From the NCBI GenBank assembly GCA_963639765.1, contig CAVHXA010000001.1, forward strand, positions 122,699-186,698: a stretch of 64,000 bases of DNA. The letters run 5' to 3'. This stretch comes from CAVHXA01 sp963639765 (lineage in GTDB: Bacteria; Bacillota; Clostridia; Oscillospirales; Oscillospiraceae). Position numbers and translations under genes: made by a program. A model generated the notes under the pieces. That model ran no database searches and was not told the origin of the DNA. It saw nothing but the letters and a program-made list of their open reading frames with translations. Shown here in pieces: positions 32,657-41,040 of this stretch. The first letter of the stretch is position 1. The number at the start of each line of letters is the position of its first letter.

Positions 32657-33741
32657 GGTTCCTCCCGTCCTTCCAGTGCTGCAAGTCCGTATTGTGCAGC
32701 CAGCCGTGCAAGCTCCCGTGCCTGTGCGTTGTCTCCGTTTGCCATATCCAGAAGCTGATTTAAAAAGGCGCCGCGAAGGCTGTTCTCTCCCGCTGCCTGC
32801 CACAGGGCATCGCTATCTTCCGTTTCATCGATTATTTCCAGCTCAGCCAGACTGCCGCGGCAGCCCTCTGCCAGCTTCTGCGCATCAAAGCGCGGACAGA
32901 TGCCGGTAAGAGTGAGACGAAGATGATCCCCTGCCTCCTGCCCGGTGGTGATCTCTTCAATGGTCCTGCGTACATCCTCTCCCGCAGATGCCCGGATCAG
33001 TTGCCAGCGCGGTCCGACAGACGGCAAAAAACACAGCTCCGCATGCCCGTGGCTGACATGTACAAGATAGCTTCCCTTCTGCCCGGCTTCGCCATAGTCC
33101 CGGCCCAGCAGACAGCCCGGCCATGCATAGAACGTTGTCCCGGCCTGTTTCAGTGCACCGGAGGCATGGATGTGACCCAATGCCAGATAATCAAGACCTG
33201 TAGCAGCTATCTGTTCTCTGGTGATGGCATTATAGGGACTGTCTGCATGCAGCGCATCTGCATGCAGAACCATCAGGTTTAAGCGTTCCCTGTCACAAAC
33301 GCGGAAGTCCTGCAGCAGGCAGCCGGATTCGGTATTTAAAAAAGCCGCGCCATACACCGTACAGCCCAGTTCCGGCAGATCCACAGCCTGAATACGGGCA
33401 GTTTGGAATATGTGGACATTCTTCGGCCAGGCCCTGTCTGCCCACGGACCGGCCGGGCCCCATGGGTCGTGGTTTCCCGGTGAGATAAATACGGGGCACC
33501 TCAGCTGTGCCAGTGTATTCTGCAAAAGTTCTATGGTTTCCGGATAAACCGTTCCTCCGTGATCAAACACATCTCCTGCCAGAAGGACCAGGTCGCAGTC
33601 TTCTGCCTGCTGAAGGGCCCGAACTGCAGCCTGCCGCAGCTGCTCGCGGCGTCTGGACGGAGTTTCGCAGCCATCGGCAGAAAAAGGCGTATCCAAATGA
33701 AAATCCGCACCGTGAAACACGCGCAGCTTTGGCTCATTCAT
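32653..33741 (-). CDS. SbcD/YhaO-like metallophosphoesterase
   Basis: 362 residues. The calcineurin-like metal site is complete: H-G-A-D-F-H-L-D near residue 12, L-L-A-G-D-V-F-D-H near 53, P-G-N-H-D-P near 90, then the G-H-I-H motif near 195. Long C-terminal region after residue 250 resembles the SbcD/Mre11 capping domain. It is the nuclease partner of the overlapping YhaN-like ATPase. I place the start at 33741 (M-N-E-P-K-L-R-V) because AAGGGTGG is six bases upstream; 33747 is an in-frame alternative. The start lies inside the end of the ymdB-like gene, so the three genes are co-translated. Confidence 0.88.
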   Translation of the reverse strand: MNEPKLRVFHGADFHLDTPFSADGCETPSRRREQLRQAAVRALQQAEDCDLVLLAGDVFDHGGTVYPETIELLQNTLAQLRCPVFISPGNHDPWGPAGPWADRAWPKNVHIFQTARIQAVDLPELGCTVYGAAFLNTESGCLLQDFRVCDRERLNLMVLHADALHADSPYNAITREQIAATGLDYLALGHIHASGALKQAGTTFYAWPGCLLGRDYGEAGQKGSYLVHVSHGHAELCFLPSVGPRWQLIRASAGEDVRRTIEEITTGQEAGDHLRLTLTGICPRFDAQKLAEGCRGSLAELEIIDETEDSDALWQAAGENSLRGAFLNQLLDMANGDNAQARELARLAAQYGLAALEGREEP

Positions 33742-34510
33742 GTTCATCCACCCTTTGTACCGCAATACAGTGTCCTGTTTCCGAATCAATCTCAAACAGC
33801 ACCGCATTAAGCTTGCAGGGACCCGGAGCAGCCTCATACCGGCCCATCAGATCGCCACGAAAGCGTTTAATCGAAGACGCAGGCTTCATTCCGAGCACCG
33901 AATCGGCCGGCCCGGTCATTCCAAGATCCGTTACCGCTGCAGTGCCTGACGGTAAAATTTGCGCATCCGCCGTTGGTACGTGGGTGTGCGTTCCCCACAT
34001 CGCACTGATACGTCCATCCAGCATCCATGCCATTGCCAGTTTTTCGCTGGTTGCCTCTGCATGAAAATCTAACAGAATCAATCTGGTATTCAGTTTTTCT
34101 AAAATGGAATCTACCTGTAGAAACGGATTGTCCGGAGTGTAGTCCATGCCGCAGCGTCCGAGCAGGTTTATCACTGCTACCGGTCCTGCAGGAGAGTCAA
34201 ATATCCCCCATCCTCTTCCCGGAAGCTGCGGCGCCAAATTGGCCGGACGCAGAATCCTGCTGCAGTCATCGAGATAGTTCAGAATGCTTCGCTGCTGAAA
34301 TGCATGGTTGCCAAGAGTAATGATATCTGCTCCGGCGTCCAGAATTGTCTCTGCCTGATCGGGGGTTAACCCCATGTTTGCGGCATTTTCACCGTTTACT
34401 GCCGCAAAGTGAATATTCAGGCGCCTTTTCAGTCCGGGAAGCGTTTTGCGCAGATAGGCCAGACCCGCTGCCGTAGTAACGTCTCCAACAGCCAGAACGC
34501 GTAATATCAT
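33734..34510 (-). CDS. ymdB: YmdB-family metallophosphoesterase (2',3'-cyclic nucleotide phosphodiesterase)
   Basis: 258 residues, the normal length for TIGR00282/YmdB. G-D-V-T-T-A-A-G near the N-terminus (usual G-D-I-x-x-x-x-G), N-G-E-N-A-A-N-M-G near residue 40, L-G-N-H-A-F near 66, D-F-H-A-E-A-T-S-E-K near 148, and G-T-H-T-H-V-P-T-A-D near 173 carry the metal ligands. In Bacillus YmdB affects biofilm formation and stress responses by an unknown route. GAGGAGGAAAC precedes the start. It is the first gene of the ymdB-yhaO-yhaN-ABC-F block and is 13 bases from the secreted protein gene upstream. Confidence 0.9.
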   Translation of the reverse strand: MILRVLAVGDVTTAAGLAYLRKTLPGLKRRLNIHFAAVNGENAANMGLTPDQAETILDAGADIITLGNHAFQQRSILNYLDDCSRILRPANLAPQLPGRGWGIFDSPAGPVAVINLLGRCGMDYTPDNPFLQVDSILEKLNTRLILLDFHAEATSEKLAMAWMLDGRISAMWGTHTHVPTADAQILPSGTAAVTDLGMTGPADSVLGMKPASSIKRFRGDLMGRYEAAPGPCKLNAVLFEIDSETGHCIAVQRVDEHE

Positions 34511-34523
34511 GGTGGTTTCCTCC

Positions 34524-35609
34524 TCATTGCAGTTCTGCCCCGGCCATCGCCGGGGCAGTTGTTTCGATCAGCTGATGCAGAGTGCAGCGTTCTTCGAACA
34601 CATCAAGATAATCCAGAAGCATGGGGTCCTGCGCACTCAGGGTTATGATGCAGGGCTCTTCCGTCGGGCTGCGGTAAAAGGTCTCAGCGTCGGCATCGGC
34701 CCTTATGACAATATAACCCTCCGGCGCAGTCTGTGTATCGATCAATGCAAGGAGAGTTGTCTCTCCGACAGCATCGTAAAGCGCCTCGTTTGCACGAGAA
34801 AGTGCACCGGCTGTGGTTCCGGTCACGCCCAGCGTATGCCCAGCCAGAGCCAGTTCACGGACAAGCTCCCGATTTTCGTTGATCTCGCGTGCGGTAAGGA
34901 AAAATGCAGCCTTCTGTTCATGTTCGTCCAGCCAATCTGCTGCCTGACTGCTTGGACCAAGAATAACGGGATAGATTTCATAGGCCGGAGCCTGCGGCTC
35001 GTCTTCCTGAACAGCTTCGGGCTCGACCTGTGGAATGGCAGTCGGACTTATCTGTGCAGGAGACTGCTGCAGCGCTGTGATTGAGGAAAGGTAGGCATCT
35101 GCCATCTCCTCGATCAGCGTATCGGCCTGATTGATAAACGCCGAATTGGACAGCACCTGACTGCCCGTTGTAATACGATAGACGCTGTAGTTGCCTACGC
35201 TGACAAGACAACTCAGGCTCGCTCCGAAATAATTCACACAAAAATTCGCCGGAATGAAAGCCATCCCGTTTCGGACAATGATGCCCATCTCATAGGTGTC
35301 GTCGTCCTCGTCTGTAACGAGGCCCAGAGCAATATCAAAAAACAGCTTTTCGGATTTGTTGAACAAAACCAGAGTCATGCTGGTTGGGTTGTAGGATACC
35401 CACACACCCAATGTGGTAGCAATTTCGAAAATATTGTATGGAATATAGAGAATACCGCCGGAATAAAACGGCATGGTGTCAGCGTTCAGCGCATAGGGCA
35501 GCGTGTCGTTTACCGCCAGAAAAGCAATATCGCTCTCGGCCTCCGCAGGACCGGACAGATTGATAAGAGCCACCAGAATCAGCAGCAGAGAAAGCAGACG
35601 TTTTTTCAT
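34524..35609 (-). CDS. Secreted protein with copper-amine-oxidase-N-like and degenerate NodB-like domains
   Basis: 361 residues. Signal peptide M-K-K-R-L-L-S-L-L-L-I-L-V-A-L with cleavage near A-E-A-E (residue 25). Residues 30-150 resemble the short beta domain called Copper amine oxidase N-terminal-like (Y-I-P-Y-N-I-F-E, V-R-N-G-M-A-F-I-P-A-N-F), common in surface proteins. After a Pro/Glu linker (about 180-210), residues 215-350 follow the plan of polysaccharide deacetylases (K-A-A-F-F-L-T, then N-R-E-L-V-R-E-L-A-L-A-G-H-T-L-G-V) but the catalytic D-D pair is absent before it. Probably a binding rather than catalytic protein of the cell envelope. CGGAGGAA precedes the ATG at 35609. Confidence 0.75.
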   Translation of the reverse strand: MKKRLLSLLLILVALINLSGPAEAESDIAFLAVNDTLPYALNADTMPFYSGGILYIPYNIFEIATTLGVWVSYNPTSMTLVLFNKSEKLFFDIALGLVTDEDDDTYEMGIIVRNGMAFIPANFCVNYFGASLSCLVSVGNYSVYRITTGSQVLSNSAFINQADTLIEEMADAYLSSITALQQSPAQISPTAIPQVEPEAVQEDEPQAPAYEIYPVILGPSSQAADWLDEHEQKAAFFLTAREINENRELVRELALAGHTLGVTGTTAGALSRANEALYDAVGETTLLALIDTQTAPEGYIVIRADADAETFYRSPTEEPCIITLSAQDPMLLDYLDVFEERCTLHQLIETTAPAMAGAELQ

Positions 35610-35816
35610 GGATTCCTCCGGATCCGGGCAGTTGGTTCCAGCCGGTCCGCCGCGCGGATGCAGAGCTGTCTCATGCAATACGCTGTCGGCACCGGGTTTT
35701 CTGAATTATAGCACATTCTCGCGGTGCTGCGCAAGTTCATTGCATAGCGATACCGCCCGTGCCGTGCACAGCGATGTCGTCCGGGCCGAAAAACAGTAGA
35801 AAAAAACATATCGACA

Positions 35817-35825
35817 TGGTATAAT
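35817..35825 (+). promoter_or_regulatory. Extended -10 promoter of the dCMP deaminase gene
   Basis: TGG followed by TATAAT (35820-35825), a perfect -10 with TG extension; the -35 position is A-rich and poor. Start codon is about 65 bases downstream. Remaining sequence 35610-35816 shows no gene. Confidence 0.55.
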
Positions 35826-35889
35826 CATCATGCGCGTCTGCGCCGTATTCACTGTGCCGCAGTTTTGCGGCCTTGCCGGAGGTTATACC

Positions 35890-36381
35890 ATGACCAGAAT
35901 CGACAAAGAAAACTACTATCTTGATATTGCCCAGACCGTATCTGAGCGGTCAACCTGCATGCGCAGACATTATGGTGCCATCATCGTCAGATCAGACGAA
36001 ATCGTTTCCACAGGCTATAACGGTGCACCTCGAGGACGAAGCAACTGCGTAGACCTCAACTACTGCCTGCGCGAAAAATTCAACATTCCCTCCGGTCAGC
36101 GTTATGAGCTCTGTCGCAGCGTCCACGCCGAGGCCAATGCGATTATCTCCGCCTCACGCAGCGAATGCCTGGGCGCCACACTTTACCTGGCTTGCTGTGA
36201 CCCAGCCACCGGAGAAAACATTCCCGATTCCACCCCCTGTTCCATGTGCCGCAGGCTTATTATCAATGCAGGACTCGACCGGGTTGTTGTACGCGACACC
36301 AAGGACAAATTCTCCACCTACAATGTTCGCGACTGGATCTTTAACGACGACTCCGTCCTTGGTGAAGGCTATAATCTGTAA
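35890..36381 (+). CDS. dCMP deaminase family protein
   Basis: 163 residues. Zinc-dependent cytidine/deoxycytidylate deaminase fold: H-A-E-A-N-A-I near residue 76 (His ligand and catalytic Glu) and T-P-C-S-M-C-R-R near 116 (two Cys ligands). The insert G-Y-N-G-A-P-R-G-R-S-N-C is the dCMP deaminase/ComEB substrate region. It would convert dCMP to dUMP for thymidylate synthesis; ComEB of competence operons is the same family, but no com genes are near. Start at 35890 has GGAGG seven bases before it. Confidence 0.9.
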   Translation: MTRIDKENYYLDIAQTVSERSTCMRRHYGAIIVRSDEIVSTGYNGAPRGRSNCVDLNYCLREKFNIPSGQRYELCRSVHAEANAIISASRSECLGATLYLACCDPATGENIPDSTPCSMCRRLIINAGLDRVVVRDTKDKFSTYNVRDWIFNDDSVLGEGYNL

Positions 36382-36449
36382 CAATCCAGCATCGGTTTCC
36401 TCTTTCGTCTTCCTGCTTCCTTCCCCGGCCGAATCGAAAAAGCCCTCCG

Positions 36450-36489
36450 GCAGATCTGCTCTGCACTTTGCAGGTCTGCTCTGCACTTT
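36450..36489 (+). repeat. Two-copy 20-base direct repeat
   Basis: GCAGATCTGCTCTGCACTTT (36450-36469) is followed directly by the same 20 bases with one change (36470-36489), six bases before the tRNA-Pro -35 box. Probably a recent slippage duplication; each unit includes the palindrome GCAGATCTGC in the first copy. Confidence 0.8.
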
Positions 36490-36495
36490 TTTGTA

Positions 36496-36524
36496 TTGAC
36501 AACCACCGCTTCGATCACTATAAT
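36496..36524 (+). promoter_or_regulatory. Consensus promoter of tRNA-Pro
   Basis: TTGACA (36496-36501), 17-base spacer, TATAAT (36519-36524): both boxes perfect, as expected of a stable RNA gene. Confidence 0.9.
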
Positions 36525-36542
36525 AAGAGGGCTTTTGAAATA

Positions 36543-36616
36543 CGGGGTGTGGCGAAGTTTGGTATCGCGCTTGGTTCGGGACCAAGAGGCCGCGGGTTCA
36601 AGTCCCGCCACTCCGA
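36543..36616 (+). tRNA. tRNA-Pro(CGG)
   Basis: 74 bases. Acceptor CGGGGTG pairs with CACTCCG (one G-U), anticodon stem CTTGG/CCAAG with loop TTCGGGA (anticodon CGG), T-arm GCGGGTTCAAGTCCCGC, discriminator A. No CCA encoded. The C1-G72 pair is diagnostic of tRNA-Pro. Confidence 0.95.
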
Positions 36617-36620
36617 GATG

Positions 36621-36655
36621 AAAATCCCATGAAACATATGTTTCATGGGATTTTT
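36621..36655 (+). terminator. Terminator of tRNA-Pro
   Basis: AAAATCCCATGAAAC (36621-36635) and GTTTCATGGGATTTTT (36640-36655), loop ATAT, ending in a T-run. Confidence 0.92.
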
Positions 36656-36696
36656 CTTTCCGAACGTTGCGGTGCTGCCCAGGGTTTCTGCTGCAG

Positions 36697-37881
36697 TTAT
36701 TGGCCCGAGGCAGTACCGAAAATCCGGTACATGGTCAAAAAAGGATAGGCGCTATAGGCTGAATGGGTTTTGAGAGTTTTTATTTCGTAGTGTGTGCCAT
36801 TGCAGAAAAAAACCAGATAATTGCGCCCGTGAATGCTCATACCTGTCAGCTGCTTCAGTTCAAAGGAATATGTCCCCAGCCGAAGCGTCTGTATGTCCAT
36901 ACTCATGCAGCCGGTAAACAGTTCGTACGCATGGTGTCCGTCTACCCGATACAGAGTTGCCCCCTGTGCCGTCAGGCAGGTACATTCTCCTGCCTGCAGT
37001 CTGCGCACAAGCTCCCCTGTCTGCCACATATCCCAGTCGTACACAGTATGATAGTCTCCGGTAAAAAAACCGTAGTCATCCATGGTGGCATGCATTCCGC
37101 AGCTGCATTTCAGCTGTCGACCATCTGCTGTAAGTGTGCCAATCTTGCCGCATTTCGGACACAGGTACAGAACATTTTCGAGTCCGACCGCCGGTCCGCG
37201 GGGACAGGGATACGCAATATGCCGCTTTTCCTGCCAGGAATAGTCGTTGTATCCGAGATCCCGGCAGATAAGCTCCATAACCTGTGAAACACTCATATCG
37301 ACCAGCTGCTGCGACTGGTAGGTTCCGGCAACAACACCGAAAATCGGTCCGCGGCGCCGGTATGCTGCCCATTTGGGTCCTGCCAGATAAGCGCCCTCGA
37401 GACGATATGTAACCAATGATACGTGGCTTGCCCGAACCAGTTTGGCCGCTGTTGTCAGCGGCGGACACAGAACCCCGTTTGCTGTAGCTATGCCCTCCGG
37501 GAAAAGGCAGACACTGTGCCCCTGGCGCAGCAGCCGGAGCATCTGAAATGCCGTCGTTGCAGCCACTGTACCCTTTTGTCTGATAACAGGACACAGATAT
37601 CGATGCAGCAGCCAGGAACGCAGTCCGCGCTGCAGGAGAGCTTCGGAAGCAACAAAATAAAATTGCTCCGGCGAGGCCAGACCCAAAAACAGCGGATCAA
37701 GCATGGATGGATGATTGCAGAAAATCAGTCTTCCTCCGTCTGCAGGCGGAAGCTGCTCCAGCCGAAGACGAAAAATCCGGCGCAGCAATCCACCAAGCAA
37801 AAAAAACAGGATCCGCCAGGCCCGACGATGCCGCCGCTGTGCGCGTGGGCTCCAGGGATTCTTTTCCTGCAATGATGCCAT
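36697..37881 (-). CDS. 1-acylglycerol-3-phosphate acyltransferase (PlsC) with C-terminal zinc ribbon
   Basis: 394 residues. The first 240 are PlsC-like: an N-terminal hydrophobic segment, N-H-P-S-M-L-D (N-H-x4-D catalytic motif) near residue 53 and L-F-P-E-G near 130. Then comes a four-cysteine module L-C-P-K-C-G-K-I-G followed by L-K-C-S-C-G-M (residues about 263-290), and a 100-residue beta-rich tail. The extra C-terminal module is beyond the plain 200-240 residue enzyme. It would acylate lysophosphatidate at the membrane. The start at 37881 has AGGGA, weaker than its neighbours. Head-to-tail with pnp but with a 95-base gap. Confidence 0.85.
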   Translation of the reverse strand: MASLQEKNPWSPRAQRRHRRAWRILFFLLGGLLRRIFRLRLEQLPPADGGRLIFCNHPSMLDPLFLGLASPEQFYFVASEALLQRGLRSWLLHRYLCPVIRQKGTVAATTAFQMLRLLRQGHSVCLFPEGIATANGVLCPPLTTAAKLVRASHVSLVTYRLEGAYLAGPKWAAYRRRGPIFGVVAGTYQSQQLVDMSVSQVMELICRDLGYNDYSWQEKRHIAYPCPRGPAVGLENVLYLCPKCGKIGTLTADGRQLKCSCGMHATMDDYGFFTGDYHTVYDWDMWQTGELVRRLQAGECTCLTAQGATLYRVDGHHAYELFTGCMSMDIQTLRLGTYSFELKQLTGMSIHGRNYLVFFCNGTHYEIKTLKTHSAYSAYPFLTMYRIFGTASGQ

Positions 37882-37976
37882 AGCTTTTTCCCTGCCTTTT
37901 AAATACTGCAAAACCGGCGAGAACTGCAGCAGTCCGCTGCAGCTTCCGCCGGCCATGTGTGGTGTTGTTTGTTGGG

Positions 37977-40127
37977 TTATGCCTGAGCTTCGGACTTTTC
38001 AGCCGCTTCTCTGGCAGCAATTTCTCTGAGCGCGTCCTTTCGGCTGAGGTTTACCCGGCCCTTTTCATCGATATCGGTAACCTTTACCCAGGTCATGTCG
38101 CCGATGTTCAGTACATCCTCAATTTTTTCGATGCGGCGATTTTCTACCTTTGAGATGTGGATCATGCCATCTTTTCCGGGAGCCAGCTCAACAAAGGCAC
38201 CGATTGGAATAATCCGTACAACCTTTCCGTAGTAAAGGCTACCGACCTCAGGAACAAAGCAGATATCCTCGATGGCCTTCTTTGCAGCATAGGCCGCTTC
38301 GGCATCCACTGCACTGATAAACACACTTCCATCGTCGTCAATATCGATTTTGGCTCCTGTCTCACCGGTAATTTTCTGGATGGTCTTGCCGCCGGAACCA
38401 ATAACCTCGCGGATTTTGTCCGGATCTATTTTCATGGTAAGCATCTTTGGTGCATACTCACTGACCTCGGATCTGGGCTCTGCTATACAGGGAAGCATTA
38501 TTTCGTTGAGGATTTCGAGCCGGGCCTTGCGGCAACGCTCAAGCGCATCCGCAATAATTTCCATGGTCAGTCCGTCGTTTTTGAGGTCCATCTGGATAGC
38601 CGTAATGCCCTCGCTCGTACCGGCCACTTTGAAGTCCATCTCGCCGTGGAAATCTTCTACGCCCTGAATGTCGGTAAACGTACGCCACTGTCCGGTTTCC
38701 TGGTCGGTAATCAGTCCGCAGGAGATACCCGCGACAGGGCGGCGAATGGGCACACCCGCATCCATCAGTGCCAGAGTAGAACCGCAGATGGAACCCTGGG
38801 ACGTTGAGCCGTTGGATGAGAGAACCTCAGATACCACACGAATGGCATAGGGGAATTCTTCTACTGACGGAATTACAGGAAGCAGTGCTTTTTCCGCAAG
38901 AGCACCATGGCCATACTCGCGGCGTGAGGTAGATCTTGAGGACTTGGCCTCGCCGGTAGAAAAGCCGGGGAAATTGTAGTGGTGAATATAGCGTTTGGAC
39001 TCTTCTTCAAAGATGGTGTCGAGCTTTTGCTGCATCGACATGGTAGCCAGTGTACAGATGCTCAATACCTGAGTCTGCCCGCGTGTAAACAGACCGGATC
39101 CGTGAACCCGCGGCAGCACACCGACCTCAGCATCCAGAGGACGAATCTCATCCATAGACCTTCCATCGACACGCTTGCCGGCAAGCAGCCATTTTTTAAC
39201 GACCTTTTTCTGCATTTTATACAGGCAAACCTCGATGTGCTGGTCGTAATCCTCGTATTTTTCCTTGAATTTGGCGGCGAAATCAAGTCGGGTTTCATTC
39301 AGGCGGGCTTCGCGGACATTTTTATCGTCTGTGTCCAGAGCATATTCGATCTGAGGAAGGCCATAGGCCATGAGATCATTGAGCATGTCGTAATTGACGG
39401 CAGCCTTCTCGAATGTGAATTTCGGCTTGCCAATGGCTGCAACAATTTCGTTGATGAATGCCACAATCTGCTGGTTGGTCTCATGTGCAATACGAATCCC
39501 CTCGAGAAGAATCTCCTCGCTGACCTCGTTGGCCTCGGTTTCAATCATAACAACCTTTTCGGCCGTGGAGGCAATAGTGATAAACATGTTGCAGGCATTG
39601 CGCTGCTCGTTGGTTGGATTGATGATGTATTCTCCGTTTAGATAGCATACGTTGGTGGTTGCCATGGGCCCATTCCACGGAATATCGGAATAAGCCACAG
39701 AAATAAATGCGCCCAGAGAGGCCACTATTTCGACAGGATAGTCGTAGTCGTTGGCCAGAACAGTGCAGGTAACAACAACGTCGTTGCGAAGATCATCATC
39801 AAAGAACGGGCGCATGGGCCGGTCGATCAGGCGGGCAGCCAGAATACCGCGTTCTGAAGGCTTTCCTTCACGTCGCAGATAGGCACCCGGAATGCGGCCT
39901 ACGGAGTAGAGGCGTTCTTCAAAGTCGATAGTCAGCGGAAAATAGTCGATGCCGCTTTTGGGCTGGGCAGAAGCAACTGCCGTGGTAAGCACAACCGTGT
40001 CGCCATAACGGCACAGACATTCGCCGTTGGTCTGCTCGGCGACCTTTCCCGTTTCTACGGTGAAGGTACGGCCGCCGATTTCGGTTTCGAAAACGTGATG
40101 GTCCGGGAATTGACGATGTGTAATCAA
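37977..40127 (-). CDS. pnp: Polyribonucleotide nucleotidyltransferase (PNPase)
   Basis: 716 residues, normal length. Two RNase PH domains (G-D-T-V-V-L-T-T near residue 42; F-T-R-G-Q-T-Q near 350, G-I-S-C-G-L-I near 460), a KH domain (I-G-S-G-G-K-T-I-Q-K-I near 565) and an S1 domain (G-A-F-V-E-L near 640). It degrades mRNA phosphorolytically from the 3' end. The start codon is TTG at 40127, with AAAGGAGG six or seven bases upstream. It follows rpsO, the conserved order, with a hairpin between them that may be a terminator or RNase-processing site controlling pnp. Confidence 0.96.
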   Translation of the reverse strand: MITHRQFPDHHVFETEIGGRTFTVETGKVAEQTNGECLCRYGDTVVLTTAVASAQPKSGIDYFPLTIDFEERLYSVGRIPGAYLRREGKPSERGILAARLIDRPMRPFFDDDLRNDVVVTCTVLANDYDYPVEIVASLGAFISVAYSDIPWNGPMATTNVCYLNGEYIINPTNEQRNACNMFITIASTAEKVVMIETEANEVSEEILLEGIRIAHETNQQIVAFINEIVAAIGKPKFTFEKAAVNYDMLNDLMAYGLPQIEYALDTDDKNVREARLNETRLDFAAKFKEKYEDYDQHIEVCLYKMQKKVVKKWLLAGKRVDGRSMDEIRPLDAEVGVLPRVHGSGLFTRGQTQVLSICTLATMSMQQKLDTIFEEESKRYIHHYNFPGFSTGEAKSSRSTSRREYGHGALAEKALLPVIPSVEEFPYAIRVVSEVLSSNGSTSQGSICGSTLALMDAGVPIRRPVAGISCGLITDQETGQWRTFTDIQGVEDFHGEMDFKVAGTSEGITAIQMDLKNDGLTMEIIADALERCRKARLEILNEIMLPCIAEPRSEVSEYAPKMLTMKIDPDKIREVIGSGGKTIQKITGETGAKIDIDDDGSVFISAVDAEAAYAAKKAIEDICFVPEVGSLYYGKVVRIIPIGAFVELAPGKDGMIHISKVENRRIEKIEDVLNIGDMTWVKVTDIDEKGRVNLSRKDALREIAAREAAEKSEAQA

Positions 40128-40227
40128 AAAGTTCCTCCTTTGTGACGGTGCGCGGGAGGTTCAGCACTTGAAACCATCTCCGACCCGCGGGGACGCTTTC
40201 AACTGCTAAAGCACCCGTGCATGGTTG

Positions 40228-40252
40228 AAAAGGGCGGCAAAAGCCGCCCTTT
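40228..40252 (-). terminator. Hairpin between rpsO and pnp
   Basis: AAGGGCGGC and GCCGCCCTT with a four-base loop; on the minus strand it ends GCCGCCCTTTTC. It can attenuate read-through from rpsO into pnp. Confidence 0.75.
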
Positions 40253-40264
40253 GTGGTTACGTTG

Positions 40265-40531
40265 TTACTTGCGCAGGCCCAGCTTGGCAATGCATGCACG
40301 ATAGCGATTGATGTCTTTCTTTGCCAGATAGTCGAGCAGATTGCGGCGCTTACCGACCATTTTCAGAAGGCCGCGGCGGCTGTGGTTGTCGTGCTTATGC
40401 GTACGCAGATGTTCGGTCAGCTGGTTGATGCGTTCGGTAAGGATGGCAATCTGTACCTCGGGAGAACCGGTGTCGGTTTCGTGGATACGGTTTGCCTCGA
40501 TGATCGAGGTCTTCTGGTCTTTGAGCATCAT
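40265..40531 (-). CDS. rpsO: 30S ribosomal protein S15
   Basis: 88 residues. Binds the central domain of 16S rRNA early in 30S assembly. T-D-T-G-S-P-E-V-Q-I-A-I-L-T near residue 21 and H-D-N-H-S-R-R-G-L-L near 47 are the family signature. Two ATG codons are adjacent at the start; the first, 40531, is seven bases after AGGTGGAG and is chosen, though the protein more commonly begins at the second (one residue shorter). The leader from the promoter at about 40750 is roughly 215 bases, room for the autoregulatory S15 site known in other bacteria. Confidence 0.96.
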   Translation of the reverse strand: MMLKDQKTSIIEANRIHETDTGSPEVQIAILTERINQLTEHLRTHKHDNHSRRGLLKMVGKRRNLLDYLAKKDINRYRACIAKLGLRK

Positions 40532-40750
40532 TGTGAGACTCCACCTTTCTTTTTGTTGCCCACATACTAAGTGCCGGGATGGTGGTGTGCCAGCAGAATC
40601 ATGGCCTAAACCCGGGACTGAGAAATGGGGCTGCCGACAAAATCCGTCGGCCTGTATGTATGCGCATGCGGTTTGGCTCTTCGGACACCGTCCGGACTGA
40701 ACGGAAGCAGTCGATATGGCGGCTTTTCCGCGCAACCCATGCACCAAGTC

Positions 40751-40779
40751 AGGATAACATAAATTTTGTATGTTGTAAA
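40751..40779 (-). promoter_or_regulatory. Promoter of rpsO-pnp
   Basis: On the minus strand TTTACA (40779-40774), 17-base A/T-rich spacer, TATCCT (40756-40751). Confidence 0.6.
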
Positions 40780-40825
40780 GGAAAAAATAAACCGTTTTAC
40801 GAGAAACAAGTCCGCAGGTCGGCGT

Positions 40826-40958
40826 GCAGTACAGCAGCGTTCGACAGAAACGATTTGTAAAAACTCCCTGCGGGAAGCAAAGTCTGTGTATGGCAAGGCT
40901 GGATGACAACGCGTCGGTGAAAAGGATTCACAAAGTGCCCCGGACGCAATTATGCGGT
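40826..40958. repeat. Dispersed intergenic repeat, copy D
   Basis: Occupies much of the 509-base gap 40532-41040. The right half (TCTGTGTATGGCAAGG, then GGATGACAACGC) aligns with TCTGTGTGTAGCAAGG and TGATGACGATGC at 53612-53655. It ends GACGCAATTATGCGG, like the outer end of copies A-C in reverse orientation. Confidence 0.5.
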
Positions 40959-41040
40959 TCAATCTGCAGCCTTTTGTTCTTCTGATGTCTGTGCAACACC
41001 CTGAGCGGCCGATACGCATGCGTATATCATACGGATGCTG

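Noticed and set aside
31094..32758. 554-codon frame on the plus strand opposite the YhaN-like gene
   Set aside because: Composition (Cys, Leu, Ser, Gln-rich) is typical of the antisense of a Gln/Glu/Leu coiled coil; the minus-strand gene has clear ATPase motifs.
36450..36489. CRISPR-like repeat
   Set aside because: Only two adjacent copies without spacers.
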